Source of the DNA: an uncultured Lachnospiraceae bacterium | Lineage (GTDB): Bacteria; Bacillota; Clostridia; Lachnospirales; Lachnospiraceae | DNA length: 6,912 nt | Reading direction: 5' to 3' | Assembly (NCBI GenBank): GCA_910587895.1 | Contig: CAJUOE010000124.1 | Span: 1 to 6,912 of the forward strand | Part shown: positions 1-6,148 of the stretch, one piece after another | How the letters are laid out: each line of letters starts with the position of its first letter | Position numbering within the stretch: position 1 is the stretch's first letter | Translations under genes and position numbers: made by a program | Notes under the pieces: generated by a model | What the model was told of the DNA's origin: nothing | Databases searched by the model: none | Seen by the model: only the letters and a program-made list of their open reading frames with translations

Positions 1-30
1 ATTGAAAAACTCAGGAAAGGAAATAATCTT

Positions 31-582
31 ATGCCATCAACAGCAGCAAAAGAACAGACCTATACGATTGACGATATTTATGCCCTGCCGGATGGAACGC
101 GTGCAGAGCTGATAGATGGGCAATTTTACATGACGGCTCCACCCAGCCGCAAACATCAGACAATTGCCCGGGAGCTTTTTTCCTGCATTGATTCATATAT
201 CAGGTCAAAAGGCGGTTTCTGCGAGCCATTTTCTGCGCCATTTGCTGTATTTTTAAACAACGATGACAGAAATTATGTGGAACCGGATATCTCTGTCATC
301 TGCGACAGTTCAAAACTCAATGACAGGGGATGTATCGGGGCTCCGGACTGGATAATCGAAATTGTATCGCCAGGCAGCCGGCAAATGGACTATTACACAA
401 AGCTATTTAAATACCATACCGCTGGCGTTCGAGAATATTGGATTGTTGACCCGGACAAAAATCGCATCCTTCTATATAACTTTGAATCGGAGGACACCGG
501 GGACTACACTTTTTCTGATTCTGTAAAAGCTGGCATCCATGAAGATTTGCACATCGACTTTTCACTTCTGCCAGACTGCTAA
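31..582 (+). CDS. Uma2 family putative endonuclease (DUF820, PD-(D/E)xK fold)
   Basis: The 183-residue protein matches the Uma2/DUF820 family, which has a restriction-endonuclease-like fold and is presumed to be a metal-dependent nuclease; the substrate is unknown. Visible family signatures, in order, are AELIDG (Glu26), the VEPDISVI segment (Asp86), the DWIIEIVSPGS segment (Glu110), Lys124 in the YYTKLFKYH segment, and GVREYWIVDP at 132-141. Together they supply the expected D-ExK-type catalytic set, so the protein looks intact. Length is normal for the family. No signal peptide or membrane segment is seen, so it should be cytoplasmic. The ATG follows a purine-rich AGGAAAGG about 10 bases upstream. 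Its promoter lies outside the window. It is convergent with the TIR operon and is probably an independent unit. Family assignment is confident; biological role is not. Confidence 0.92.
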   Translation: MPSTAAKEQTYTIDDIYALPDGTRAELIDGQFYMTAPPSRKHQTIARELFSCIDSYIRSKGGFCEPFSAPFAVFLNNDDRNYVEPDISVICDSSKLNDRGCIGAPDWIIEIVSPGSRQMDYYTKLFKYHTAGVREYWIVDPDKNRILLYNFESEDTGDYTFSDSVKAGIHEDLHIDFSLLPDC

Positions 583-589
583 CTACATC

Positions 590-623
590 AAAAAAGGCAT
601 ATGCGACCGACACATATGCCTTT
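590..623 (-). terminator. Rho-independent terminator of the SPFH-TIR operon
   Basis: An 11-bp perfect stem (593-603 pairing with 613-623, core GGCATATG/CATATGCC) encloses a 9-base loop. Read on the minus strand it is followed by six T's (complement of 590-595), the classic intrinsic terminator form, 38 bases beyond the stop codon of the TIR gene. On the plus strand it lies just after the Uma2 stop but is followed only by TTTA, so it would be weaker there. It may act in both directions between the convergent genes. Confidence 0.85.
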
Positions 624-660
624 AGAAATACCTATATTATTTTTTCAGCAATCTATGCCT

Positions 661-3384
661 TTATTTTCCAGTGCTCCAATCAATCCACATGGCCGGACGG
701 ATGGCACATTTTGTAGTGACATCGAAATTAAACTCTTCAATAAGCCCGAGAGCATCAACACTGGTAACAGCCCCTCCACAAGACTGCAACAACCATCGAC
801 AGCCATCGGTTCCCAATGCAGGATATACCTTACACTTTCGTTCTTTATTTGAAGAAAAAAATTCTTCTACCTCTGCACTTCTGAGCAAAAAAACCCTGTC
901 CTTTGTGGATTTACCAGGAACCTTAGATATCTCAAATTCACTAGAAGGTAAATAGGGATTTAATATTTCTACATTTACAATTTCCGTCTCTACCTTAACA
1001 GTGGGAATCATCGCTTTCTCCTTCTGAGAAAAGGCTTTATTCATAAATCCCTTGTTCAACCATTTGCGCAAGGAACATGTCTTCCACGTAACATCCTCAA
1101 TTTTCTTATGATAAGCTCGATTATCAAGAGCATACCTGCTGATGACAAGACTTTTGTTGCCCTCTTTTGCAAGGACAATCCATTCAATCGCTTCTTTGCC
1201 ATTTGATTTGTCATTATCCTGCTCATAGGCGCCAAAAATAATATAATCACCAACTTTCACCTGTTTTCCTTTTACCGTTTCGTACTCAAAGCGAATAGCG
1301 TTTGCCTGTTCTTTGCTATCCTTATATCCTTCCAATGCCCTCAATTGCTCATACGCTTCCACATACTTTTCCTCACCTATCCATGCAATGGCATCCTGAT
1401 ATTTCTTCTCCGGTATCGTTACCGTCTTTAATTCCTCCGCCTTCTCACTGCTGTCCCTATAACCATTCAACGCCAGCAATTTCTCATACGCTTCCTCGTA
1501 CTTTTCCTCATCTATCAACGCAATGGCATCCTGATATTTCTTCTCCGGTATCGTTACCGTCTTTAATTCCTCCGCCTTCTCACTGCTGTCCTTGTAGCCT
1601 TCCATCGCCAGCAATCTCTCATACGCTTCCTCATACTTTTCCTCATCTATTAATGCAACTGCATCCTGATATTCCCGTTCTGGCACAATCACCTTATCAA
1701 TGAAAACGACAATTGCAACTATAGCGCAAATAATTGCAGCTATTATAATAAGGGTCATCCTCTTGCGCCTTATTTTTTGCCTGGCCTGCTTTTCCTCTTC
1801 TATTCTGTTCCTTTCCTCTTCCTGCTCTATCTCTTCAAGCTTTCTTTCGCATATCTCCACCTGCTCGTCCGCATCTTTCCAACCGGAAATTTCTTGGAAT
1901 TTAAGGATAGCAGAGGTATATCCGCTTTTTTTCAGATAAATATTGTCACTCATCAAATCCTTTGCCATATGATAAATAGCATCTTTCCGGCAGATTTCCG
2001 CCTCATTCAGGCACTTTTCCCTCCTCGCGGAAGAATCCTTATACTCTGTAATGGGAAAAAATCTGGCAGCCGCATCCTTATAACTTTCCTCCGAATCTGC
2101 CTCCTCCATCTTTGCGACCGCTTCACTGTAAATGGATTCCAGGCGGGCGTTTTCATTGCGTTCTTTGATCTGCTCAATATATCCCTGCAATGTATTTTTC
2201 AGAGCCTCATCTCCATAACGAATCGCTTTCTGGTAATTATTGCTGTTTGAAAAAGGCTTTCCGCAATTTGCAAGTTCCTCCTGTTTTTTGATATGCAGCT
2301 CCGCCATCAGTTTCCCAAGATAAGCCTCCGCCATTTCCGGATCCATATCCAGAATTCTTTCACTGTATTCATCCGCGCTTTTCCAATCGCCATCTTCCAG
2401 AAAAATCAAGACACGCTTGAATAAAGACTCTTTATTTACACCCATGCCAACCGCAGCCGTTTCTGAACCGACCGCCTTTTTTGGTTCATCCACTTCTGCA
2501 ATCTTTCCAATGCCGCGGATAATATCCTGCATGAATCCAAGCTTTGACATATCCTGTGCCTGCAAATGGGAAAATTCCTCGGGCAAATCGTAAGGATCCA
2601 TATCTTTGTAAGCTGGAATCAGCGTCTTTTTGGCTCCATTGCGGATCAGGGCAAGATAACGGCTCCATTCGTTTTTCACCCAGGGCGCCTGAAAATATTC
2701 CGGTCTGGTGCCCAAGACGACCATCACTTTTGCAGAATTAAGGGCTGCGAATATGTACGGCTCATAAGCAGAGCCAATCTTATCTTCAAGGGTGATACGG
2801 GAAAAGAATACCTTGAACCCTTCCTCGGTCAATTCGTGGTACAGCTCATTTGCCAGCACGGAATCCGGCGTTCTCCTACCGGAATTATCCGTCTCCTTAT
2901 AACAGATAAATACATCAAACGGTTCTTCCTGCTGTGAAATGGTGAGAATGCCTTTTTGTATTTCGTTGATTGTCTTTGCTTCTTCCTCGTAAATTGATTT
3001 CTGGCTGCCGTCGGCATATTGCAGCGCAGACTTATAATTATCATCATCAAAAACAGACGTAAACTGCGCGCGGTTCACCGTCGGCACACGCTTATGGGAT
3101 GCCGGATCTTCCACATATTCAATCCCATAGCGGCAAAGAACAAGCGACCAGTAAGCCTCTGCGTCCGTACCGTCTTCATTGAGGATTTGCTCATAGAGCC
3201 CCATCGCTTTGTCAAATTCATTATTCCGCCGGAAATGGCTGGCTCTGTCATAAAGGTTTGCCCTTTTGTCATCATCAAGCCTGGGAATCGTCTGCTGTGT
3301 TCCGCAGTATTCGCAGACTGCGACACTTTCATGATTATTTATTTCCAATGCGCCTCCGCACATTTTGCATTTAAATAGCGCCAT
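661..3384 (-). CDS. Zinc-ribbon TIR-domain membrane protein with C-terminal DUF6273-like domain
   Basis: This is a 907-residue multidomain protein. Residues 6-27 form a zinc ribbon (C6xxC9, C24xxC27). Residues 40-150 are TPR-like helices. Residues 155-260 form a TIR domain that begins at FDVFICYKETD and contains APWVKNEW, where Glu239 aligns with the catalytic glutamate of NAD-cleaving TIRs. Residues 320-530 are helical repeats with YKDS/WKDA motifs, ending in a Glu/Arg-rich coiled coil. Residues 543-562 are one membrane helix preceded by RQKIRRKR. Residues 565-699 are three 45-residue repeats. Residues 708-903 resemble DUF6273 (TWKTCSLRKWLN, final AIRPAMWI). The positive-inside rule places TIR in the cytoplasm and DUF6273 outside. 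The start has a perfect AGGAGG 7 bases upstream. It is the last gene of the operon. NADase activity is inferred from the motif; signalling or adaptor function is also possible. Confidence 0.9.
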   Translation of the reverse strand: MALFKCKMCGGALEINNHESVAVCEYCGTQQTIPRLDDDKRANLYDRASHFRRNNEFDKAMGLYEQILNEDGTDAEAYWSLVLCRYGIEYVEDPASHKRVPTVNRAQFTSVFDDDNYKSALQYADGSQKSIYEEEAKTINEIQKGILTISQQEEPFDVFICYKETDNSGRRTPDSVLANELYHELTEEGFKVFFSRITLEDKIGSAYEPYIFAALNSAKVMVVLGTRPEYFQAPWVKNEWSRYLALIRNGAKKTLIPAYKDMDPYDLPEEFSHLQAQDMSKLGFMQDIIRGIGKIAEVDEPKKAVGSETAAVGMGVNKESLFKRVLIFLEDGDWKSADEYSERILDMDPEMAEAYLGKLMAELHIKKQEELANCGKPFSNSNNYQKAIRYGDEALKNTLQGYIEQIKERNENARLESIYSEAVAKMEEADSEESYKDAAARFFPITEYKDSSARREKCLNEAEICRKDAIYHMAKDLMSDNIYLKKSGYTSAILKFQEISGWKDADEQVEICERKLEEIEQEEERNRIEEEKQARQKIRRKRMTLIIIAAIICAIVAIVVFIDKVIVPEREYQDAVALIDEEKYEEAYERLLAMEGYKDSSEKAEELKTVTIPEKKYQDAIALIDEEKYEEAYEKLLALNGYRDSSEKAEELKTVTIPEKKYQDAIAWIGEEKYVEAYEQLRALEGYKDSKEQANAIRFEYETVKGKQVKVGDYIIFGAYEQDNDKSNGKEAIEWIVLAKEGNKSLVISRYALDNRAYHKKIEDVTWKTCSLRKWLNKGFMNKAFSQKEKAMIPTVKVETEIVNVEILNPYLPSSEFEISKVPGKSTKDRVFLLRSAEVEEFFSSNKERKCKVYPALGTDGCRWLLQSCGGAVTSVDALGLIEEFNFDVTTKCAIRPAMWIDWSTGK
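676..1263 (-). other. DUF6273-like C-terminal domain of the TIR protein
   Basis: Residues about 708-903 carry the pattern I associate with DUF6273: an opening VGDYIIFGAY, then IEWIVLAKEGNKSLVIS, TWKTCSLRKWLN with NKAF, RVFLLRSAEVEEFF, CRWLLQSCGG and the closing CAIRPAMWI. Such domains commonly sit in exported or surface proteins of gut Firmicutes. The WLxS...RPAxW ending is reminiscent of C-type-lectin or formylglycine-enzyme-like folds, which suggests ligand binding; this is inference. Five cysteines (770, 851, 862, 869, 893) are present. In this topology it would be the extracytoplasmic sensor end. Confidence 0.72.
1288..1692 (-). repeat. Three tandem 135-bp repeats (45 residues each) in the TIR gene
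   Basis: The units lie at 1558-1692, 1423-1557 and 1288-1422. Each encodes a helical hairpin of the form PExxYQDAxAxIxEEKYxEAYExL followed by GY(K/R)DS. Units 1 and 2 share long identical DNA stretches: about 62 bases starting at 1396 recur exactly at 1531, so duplication was recent or is maintained by recombination. The third unit has diverged more. They sit directly after the membrane helix and probably form a stalk or spacer. The units are in frame, so copy number can change without breaking the protein. Confidence 0.9.
1699..1758 (-). other. Single membrane-spanning helix of the TIR protein
   Basis: Residues 543-562 (MTLIIIAAIICAIVAIVVFI) form an uninterrupted hydrophobic stretch of 20 residues directly after a strongly basic run at 535-542. 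No other hydrophobic segment and no N-terminal signal peptide is visible. The arrangement predicts a type II membrane protein with its TIR end inside and its C-terminus outside. Confidence 0.88.
2605..2922 (-). other. TIR domain (residues about 155-260)
   Basis: The segment starts with the box-1-like FDVFICYKETD. It continues through LANELYHELTEEGFKVFFSR (helix A and strand B), a GSAYEPYIFAALNSAKVMVVLGT stretch, and PWVKNEWSRYLAL. Glu239 within WVKNEW occupies the place of the catalytic glutamate in bacterial TIR NADases and SARM1 (WCxxE motif). The domain appears complete. Catalysis is inferred from this residue alone. Confidence 0.88.
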
Positions 3385-3391
3385 TGCTTTT

Positions 3392-3397
3392 CCTCCT
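3392..3397 (-). promoter_or_regulatory. Ribosome binding site of the TIR gene
   Basis: On the minus strand this reads AGGAGG, a perfect Shine-Dalgarno sequence 7 bases before the ATG at 3384. It overlaps the stop codon of the preceding gene (3396-3398). This fixes the start of the TIR protein and supports coupled translation within the operon. Confidence 0.9.
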
Positions 3398-4094
3398 ATT
3401 TCAGTAATTTACATTTCTTATTTCTATCTTCAAGTAAAATCACAAGTTCCTCAGATATTGCCTTCACATCTGCCACATTGTCTTCCTCCACTGCCTTTGC
3501 AAACGCTGAAAATTTCACGGTAATTTCCCCTTCAACTGCCGCCAGCGCCTCACAGCTCACAGGGTCGGAATAACGAAATTTTTCATAAACTCTCCTGCAA
3601 TCCTTTTTTACAGTTTCGGATCTTGCCTTAGACAGCAATGTTTCAGCATCGGCTGTCAGGGATTTCAGGAAAAATATCTGCGCCTTCTCTTTTTCATCCG
3701 TGCACTCGACAAGCGCAACCGAAACTGAGGCTTTCATGATGGAAATAACGTTAAACGCCAGGACAATCGCGCAAAGGATAATGCCTGCCCAATACGGAAA
3801 GGTCGGAATCAACATACAAAACCCTCCGGATGCGAAAGACAAAAGCAGTCCGACATAACTGGCAGCGACAAGGGAACTGCGATAGAAGACCTTCCCCGGA
3901 TTCTCCGTTTTCAATGCAAAATATGCACAGGCTAGCTGCCCGAAAAAAAAGATCGTGATACAAATATATCCAATCCAAAACGACGGCGTATATTTTTCCG
4001 CGTCCGCCCAGCCGGGAGTAACAAATGAAATCACTTGGAAAAGTACGAACATCACCGCCCATGATGCGACGTAAAAATTAAATATTTTCTTCAT
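3396..4094 (-). CDS. Four-helix membrane protein of the SPFH-TIR operon, unknown function
   Basis: I do not recognise a named family. From the start chosen here the protein has 232 residues. Hydrophobic segments at about 7-27, 39-61, 74-95 and 100-121 predict four membrane helices. A soluble, charged, helical tail at about 122-232 contains TVKKDCRRVYEKFRYSDP and a C-terminal acidic/helical stretch. With an even number of helices and a Lys-rich N-terminus, both ends should be cytoplasmic. The start at 4094 (MKKIFNFYV) is preferred because AGGGAGG lies 6 bases upstream. An in-frame ATG at 4112 would add six residues and overlap the SPFH stop as ATGA, but that would place the strong ribosome site inside the gene. 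It lies 14 bases after the SPFH gene and 11 before the TIR gene, so it is likely the membrane partner of those two proteins. Confidence 0.85.
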   Translation of the reverse strand: MKKIFNFYVASWAVMFVLFQVISFVTPGWADAEKYTPSFWIGYICITIFFFGQLACAYFALKTENPGKVFYRSSLVAASYVGLLLSFASGGFCMLIPTFPYWAGIILCAIVLAFNVISIMKASVSVALVECTDEKEKAQIFFLKSLTADAETLLSKARSETVKKDCRRVYEKFRYSDPVSCEALAAVEGEITVKFSAFAKAVEEDNVADVKAISEELVILLEDRNKKCKLLK

Positions 4095-4100
4095 GAACTC

Positions 4101-4106
4101 CCTCCC
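4101..4106 (-). promoter_or_regulatory. Ribosome binding site deciding the membrane-protein start
   Basis: On the minus strand this reads GGGAGG within AGGGAGGGAGTTC, 6 bases before the ATG at 4094. It favours that ATG over the upstream in-frame ATG at 4112, which has only a weaker GGTGAAAGG nearby. Confidence 0.7.
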
Positions 4107-4108
4107 TG

Positions 4109-5380
4109 TCATAGCCTTTCACCACACTCAAGGCAGAATTTGGCGCCTGGAACGGTTTCCTTTCCACACTTTGGACAGGAGGAGACAAACTTATGGCCAC
4201 ATTCCAGACAGAATTTACCCTTCACAACCGTTTTCCCACATCCCGGGCAGACCACCATTCCTTCTGGAACTGCCGGTGCTGCTTTTTCCCCGCACTCAAG
4301 GCAGAATTTGGCATTTTCAGGCAAAACTGCGCCGCATTTTGCACATACGTTCTGCGCAGGCGCTTTTTCATTTACCGTATTCATGGCGTCATTCATCGCG
4401 CCGCCAACTGCCCCGGCAACTGCGCCACCAACCGTTCCGGCAACTGCGCCGCCAACGCCTGCCATTGTCCCAAGGCCGACGCCAAGGTTGGTAAACTGGC
4501 CGACTGCCTCATTCCTTGCCACTTCCGTTGCCACATCATAGCCGCGCTCCTGCTGGTAGGTGTATCCTTCCTGGGCACGTTTCGTCGCCTGTGCTTTGGA
4601 ATCAATGACAACCTTCTGTGCGTCCGTCTCGGCCTTTATAATATCGGTCTGCTGGCGGAGTTTTGCCTCGGCTACATCCGCATATTGACGGAAATGCAGT
4701 TCCTTGAACTGCTCGTACTGTCTTTCGCCATCCGGCTTTGCCACATTTGTGACAAAAAAACGTTCCAGCGAAACGCCATAATCTGCAAAATCAGGAATTA
4801 ACTGACTATGAATCGACTCTGAGAAAACCGCCAGATGCTCGTCTATCTCAAAAATATTGATCGCGTTCTGTTTCATGGTCTGCGCTATGTAAGTCTTCAC
4901 GCGCGTCATCAAAAATGCGCGGAAAAATGAAGTCAACTTTTGCTGGCTGAGAAAATCCTCCGTGCCAACAAGCTTTAAGAGCAGCTTGCGGCTATCCTCC
5001 ACGCGAAGGCTCATCTCGCCTGACGCCCCGATGGAAATCGGGAATCCGTAGGCGGGCTCGATATACTGCACCTTGCTGTCAGTTCCCCATTTGATATTCA
5101 TCTGCTCCGTTTTGTTGATGAAATATACTTCACAGTGAAAGGGACTTTCCCCTCCGGTTGCAAGGTTTAAAACTTTTCCAATCAGTGGAATATTTTGCGA
5201 CTCAAGAGTATATCGCCCCGGTCCAAAGAGGTCAAGCGCCTGACCGTTCTTGAAGAAAACAGCTTCCTGGCTTTCGTGGACAATCAGCTGTGTCAAACTG
5301 TTGAAATCTTCACAGGGATGTTTCCAGATAAACGTGTTGTTATCCCCTTCATACTTGATAATATCTGTAATTTGTGCCAT
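4109..5380 (-). CDS. SPFH domain protein with triple zinc ribbon (YdjI / virion-core-protein-like)
   Basis: The 423-residue protein resembles the YdjI-type SPFH proteins often annotated as virion core protein-like. Residues about 25-215 form the SPFH/band-7 region, including the QEAVFFKNGQALDLFGPGRYTLE segment and the VSLERFFVTNVAKPDGE end. Residues 220-290 form a charged coiled coil (QYADVAEAKLRQQTDIIKAE). Residues 299-328 are a Gly/Ala-rich GxxxG-like hinge. Residues 346-419 hold three zinc ribbons: C346/C349/C360/C363, C378/C381/C391/C394 and C402/C405/C416/C419. There is no N-terminal membrane helix or signal peptide, so it is probably cytoplasmic and membrane-associated, forming oligomeric scaffolds as SPFH proteins do. 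It is first in the operon. The start has GAGGTG 5 bases upstream of the ATG. In Bacillus subtilis a related gene lies in the ydjFGHI operon, linked to the PspA/LiaH envelope response. Confidence 0.9.
   Translation of the reverse strand: MAQITDIIKYEGDNNTFIWKHPCEDFNSLTQLIVHESQEAVFFKNGQALDLFGPGRYTLESQNIPLIGKVLNLATGGESPFHCEVYFINKTEQMNIKWGTDSKVQYIEPAYGFPISIGASGEMSLRVEDSRKLLLKLVGTEDFLSQQKLTSFFRAFLMTRVKTYIAQTMKQNAINIFEIDEHLAVFSESIHSQLIPDFADYGVSLERFFVTNVAKPDGERQYEQFKELHFRQYADVAEAKLRQQTDIIKAETDAQKVVIDSKAQATKRAQEGYTYQQERGYDVATEVARNEAVGQFTNLGVGLGTMAGVGGAVAGTVGGAVAGAVGGAMNDAMNTVNEKAPAQNVCAKCGAVLPENAKFCLECGEKAAPAVPEGMVVCPGCGKTVVKGKFCLECGHKFVSSCPKCGKETVPGAKFCLECGERL
4124..4345 (-). repeat. Three tandem zinc-ribbon units at the SPFH C-terminus
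   Basis: Each unit contains a CxxCG knuckle and a second KFCLECG knuckle. DNA of the first and last units shares an identical 20-base stretch (4125-4144 and 4293-4312), so the array arose by internal duplication. Such zinc ribbons usually mediate protein contacts. The TIR protein of the same operon starts with a similar ribbon. Confidence 0.85.
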
Positions 5381-5430
5381 AGATTCACCTCATAAATTTT
5401 TATCTTGCCGTGTGTTGCTTTTTCAAATTC

Positions 5431-5459
5431 AGTGTATCATAATTTCCACTTATTTACAA
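5431..5459 (-). promoter_or_regulatory. Candidate sigma-A promoter of the SPFH-membrane-TIR operon
   Basis: On the minus strand TTGTAA (5454-5459) and TACACT (5431-5436) are separated by exactly 17 bases in an AT-rich region, each with 4 of 6 consensus matches. Transcription would start near 5424, leaving about a 44-base leader before the ATG at 5380. An overlapping TATGAT lies in the spacer but has no suitable -35. The rest of the gap between the phosphoesterase gene and this operon (5460-5547) shows no clear terminator or operator. A weak CTGA/TCAG inverted repeat at 5471-5480 is too short to interpret. Confidence 0.5.
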
Positions 5460-5547
5460 TAATAGTAACGCTGAAGTCAGAAGTGTCTTTTTTAATAACT
5501 CCTATATTTTTCTCTTTACAATCCACATTTTCCTGCATCTCTCACTC

Positions 5548-6072
5548 TCAAATCGTCCCAAACTGCCCCACAAACTCGTAGCGGTATACTTTTCCGCTTA
5601 TCTGATAGAAATTGCACACAAGCTGCTGTTCCACATACTGTTTGATTTCTTCTGAGGGCTGCTCATCTTGCCACCAGCCATATCCGTAAGCAACCCTCAT
5701 CATTTTATCGATGCTGTAAGCACCTCCGATAGCAATCGTCTGATATCCATCCAGTTCAAAGATTTCTCCGTCTTTCGCAAATAGGATATTGGGATATTCT
5801 TCTTCTACATACACGGTGCCGTTATGCCACTCTTTTTCCTGATAGGAGGAAATAGTATATGGTCTCTGCTCATGGTTGCCATGAATACAAAACAGTGTTA
5901 TAGGCAGTGCTGCTATCAAATCTTTTTTTGCCTTGTCTTTCTGTTCGCCACTGAAATTGATACCGGCATCTCCAAGAATAATCATGACATCATCTACCGT
6001 CGTTCCAAATCTTGTACAGAAAGCAGCAATACGCCGGAAGTCTCCATGCGTATCTCCTGTCAGATAAACCAT
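5548..6072 (-). CDS. Calcineurin-like metallophosphoesterase, C-terminally atypical or truncated
   Basis: The 174-residue protein starts with MVYLTGDTHGD, a textbook metallophosphoesterase motif I (Asp7, His9). It continues with ILGDAGINF (motif II, Asp35) and CIHGNHEQR (motif III, Asn66, His67). IAIGGAYSIDK at 114-123 is also typical. The family normally continues to a TH and a GHxH motif that complete the dimetal centre. Here neither is present: after EEIKQYVEQQL the protein ends in an unrelated-looking tail (residues 152-174). Activity is therefore doubtful unless another subunit supplies ligands. The ATG has AAAGGAGAGG upstream. An extended -10 promoter precedes it, so it can be transcribed alone. 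The family is clear; substrate is unknown. The gene could be a 3'-truncated remnant. Confidence 0.88.
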   Translation of the reverse strand: MVYLTGDTHGDFRRIAAFCTRFGTTVDDVMIILGDAGINFSGEQKDKAKKDLIAALPITLFCIHGNHEQRPYTISSYQEKEWHNGTVYVEEEYPNILFAKDGEIFELDGYQTIAIGGAYSIDKMMRVAYGYGWWQDEQPSEEIKQYVEQQLVCNFYQISGKVYRYEFVGQFGTI

Positions 6073-6111
6073 AACACTTCCTCTCCTTTCCGTTCAGTCT
6101 TTCTAGCGCCC

Positions 6112-6120
6112 ATTATACCA
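6112..6120 (-). promoter_or_regulatory. Extended -10 promoter of the metallophosphoesterase gene
   Basis: On the minus strand this reads TGGTATAAT, a perfect TATAAT (6112-6117) with the TGn extension, in the 76-base gap after the DUF6103-like gene. No good -35 is present at 16-18 bases (TTCCAT or similar), which extended -10 promoters tolerate. The start would be near 6105, giving about a 33-base leader. Confidence 0.65.
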
Positions 6121-6148
6121 CACTTTTATTACCTTATGGAAAAAGATT

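Noticed and set aside
1288..1692. Possible CRISPR-like array because of regular repeats.
   Set aside because: The period is 135 bases without spacer/repeat alternation, and the repeats are in frame within a coding region.
1302..1703. A 133-codon plus-strand open frame with repeated Pro/Ser/His-rich segments.
   Set aside because: It is the antisense shadow of the three tandem repeats in the TIR gene; its apparent repeats come from the coding repeats, and it has no ribosome site.
4095..4112. ATG at 4112 as start of the membrane protein, with ATGA overlap.
   Set aside because: The in-frame ATG at 4094 has a much stronger ribosome site at proper spacing, and the six extra residues add nothing recognisable; not fully excluded.
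4093..4801. Several overlapping plus-strand open frames of 130-200 codons.
   Set aside because: They are antisense to the Gly/Ala-rich and zinc-ribbon coding region of the SPFH gene, where codon bias leaves the other strand open; composition is not protein-like.
661..5380. Thoeris, CBASS or another known TIR-based defence system.
   Set aside because: No ThsA-like SIR2/SLOG effector, cyclic-nucleotide synthase or STING-like gene is present; only the TIR domain is shared.
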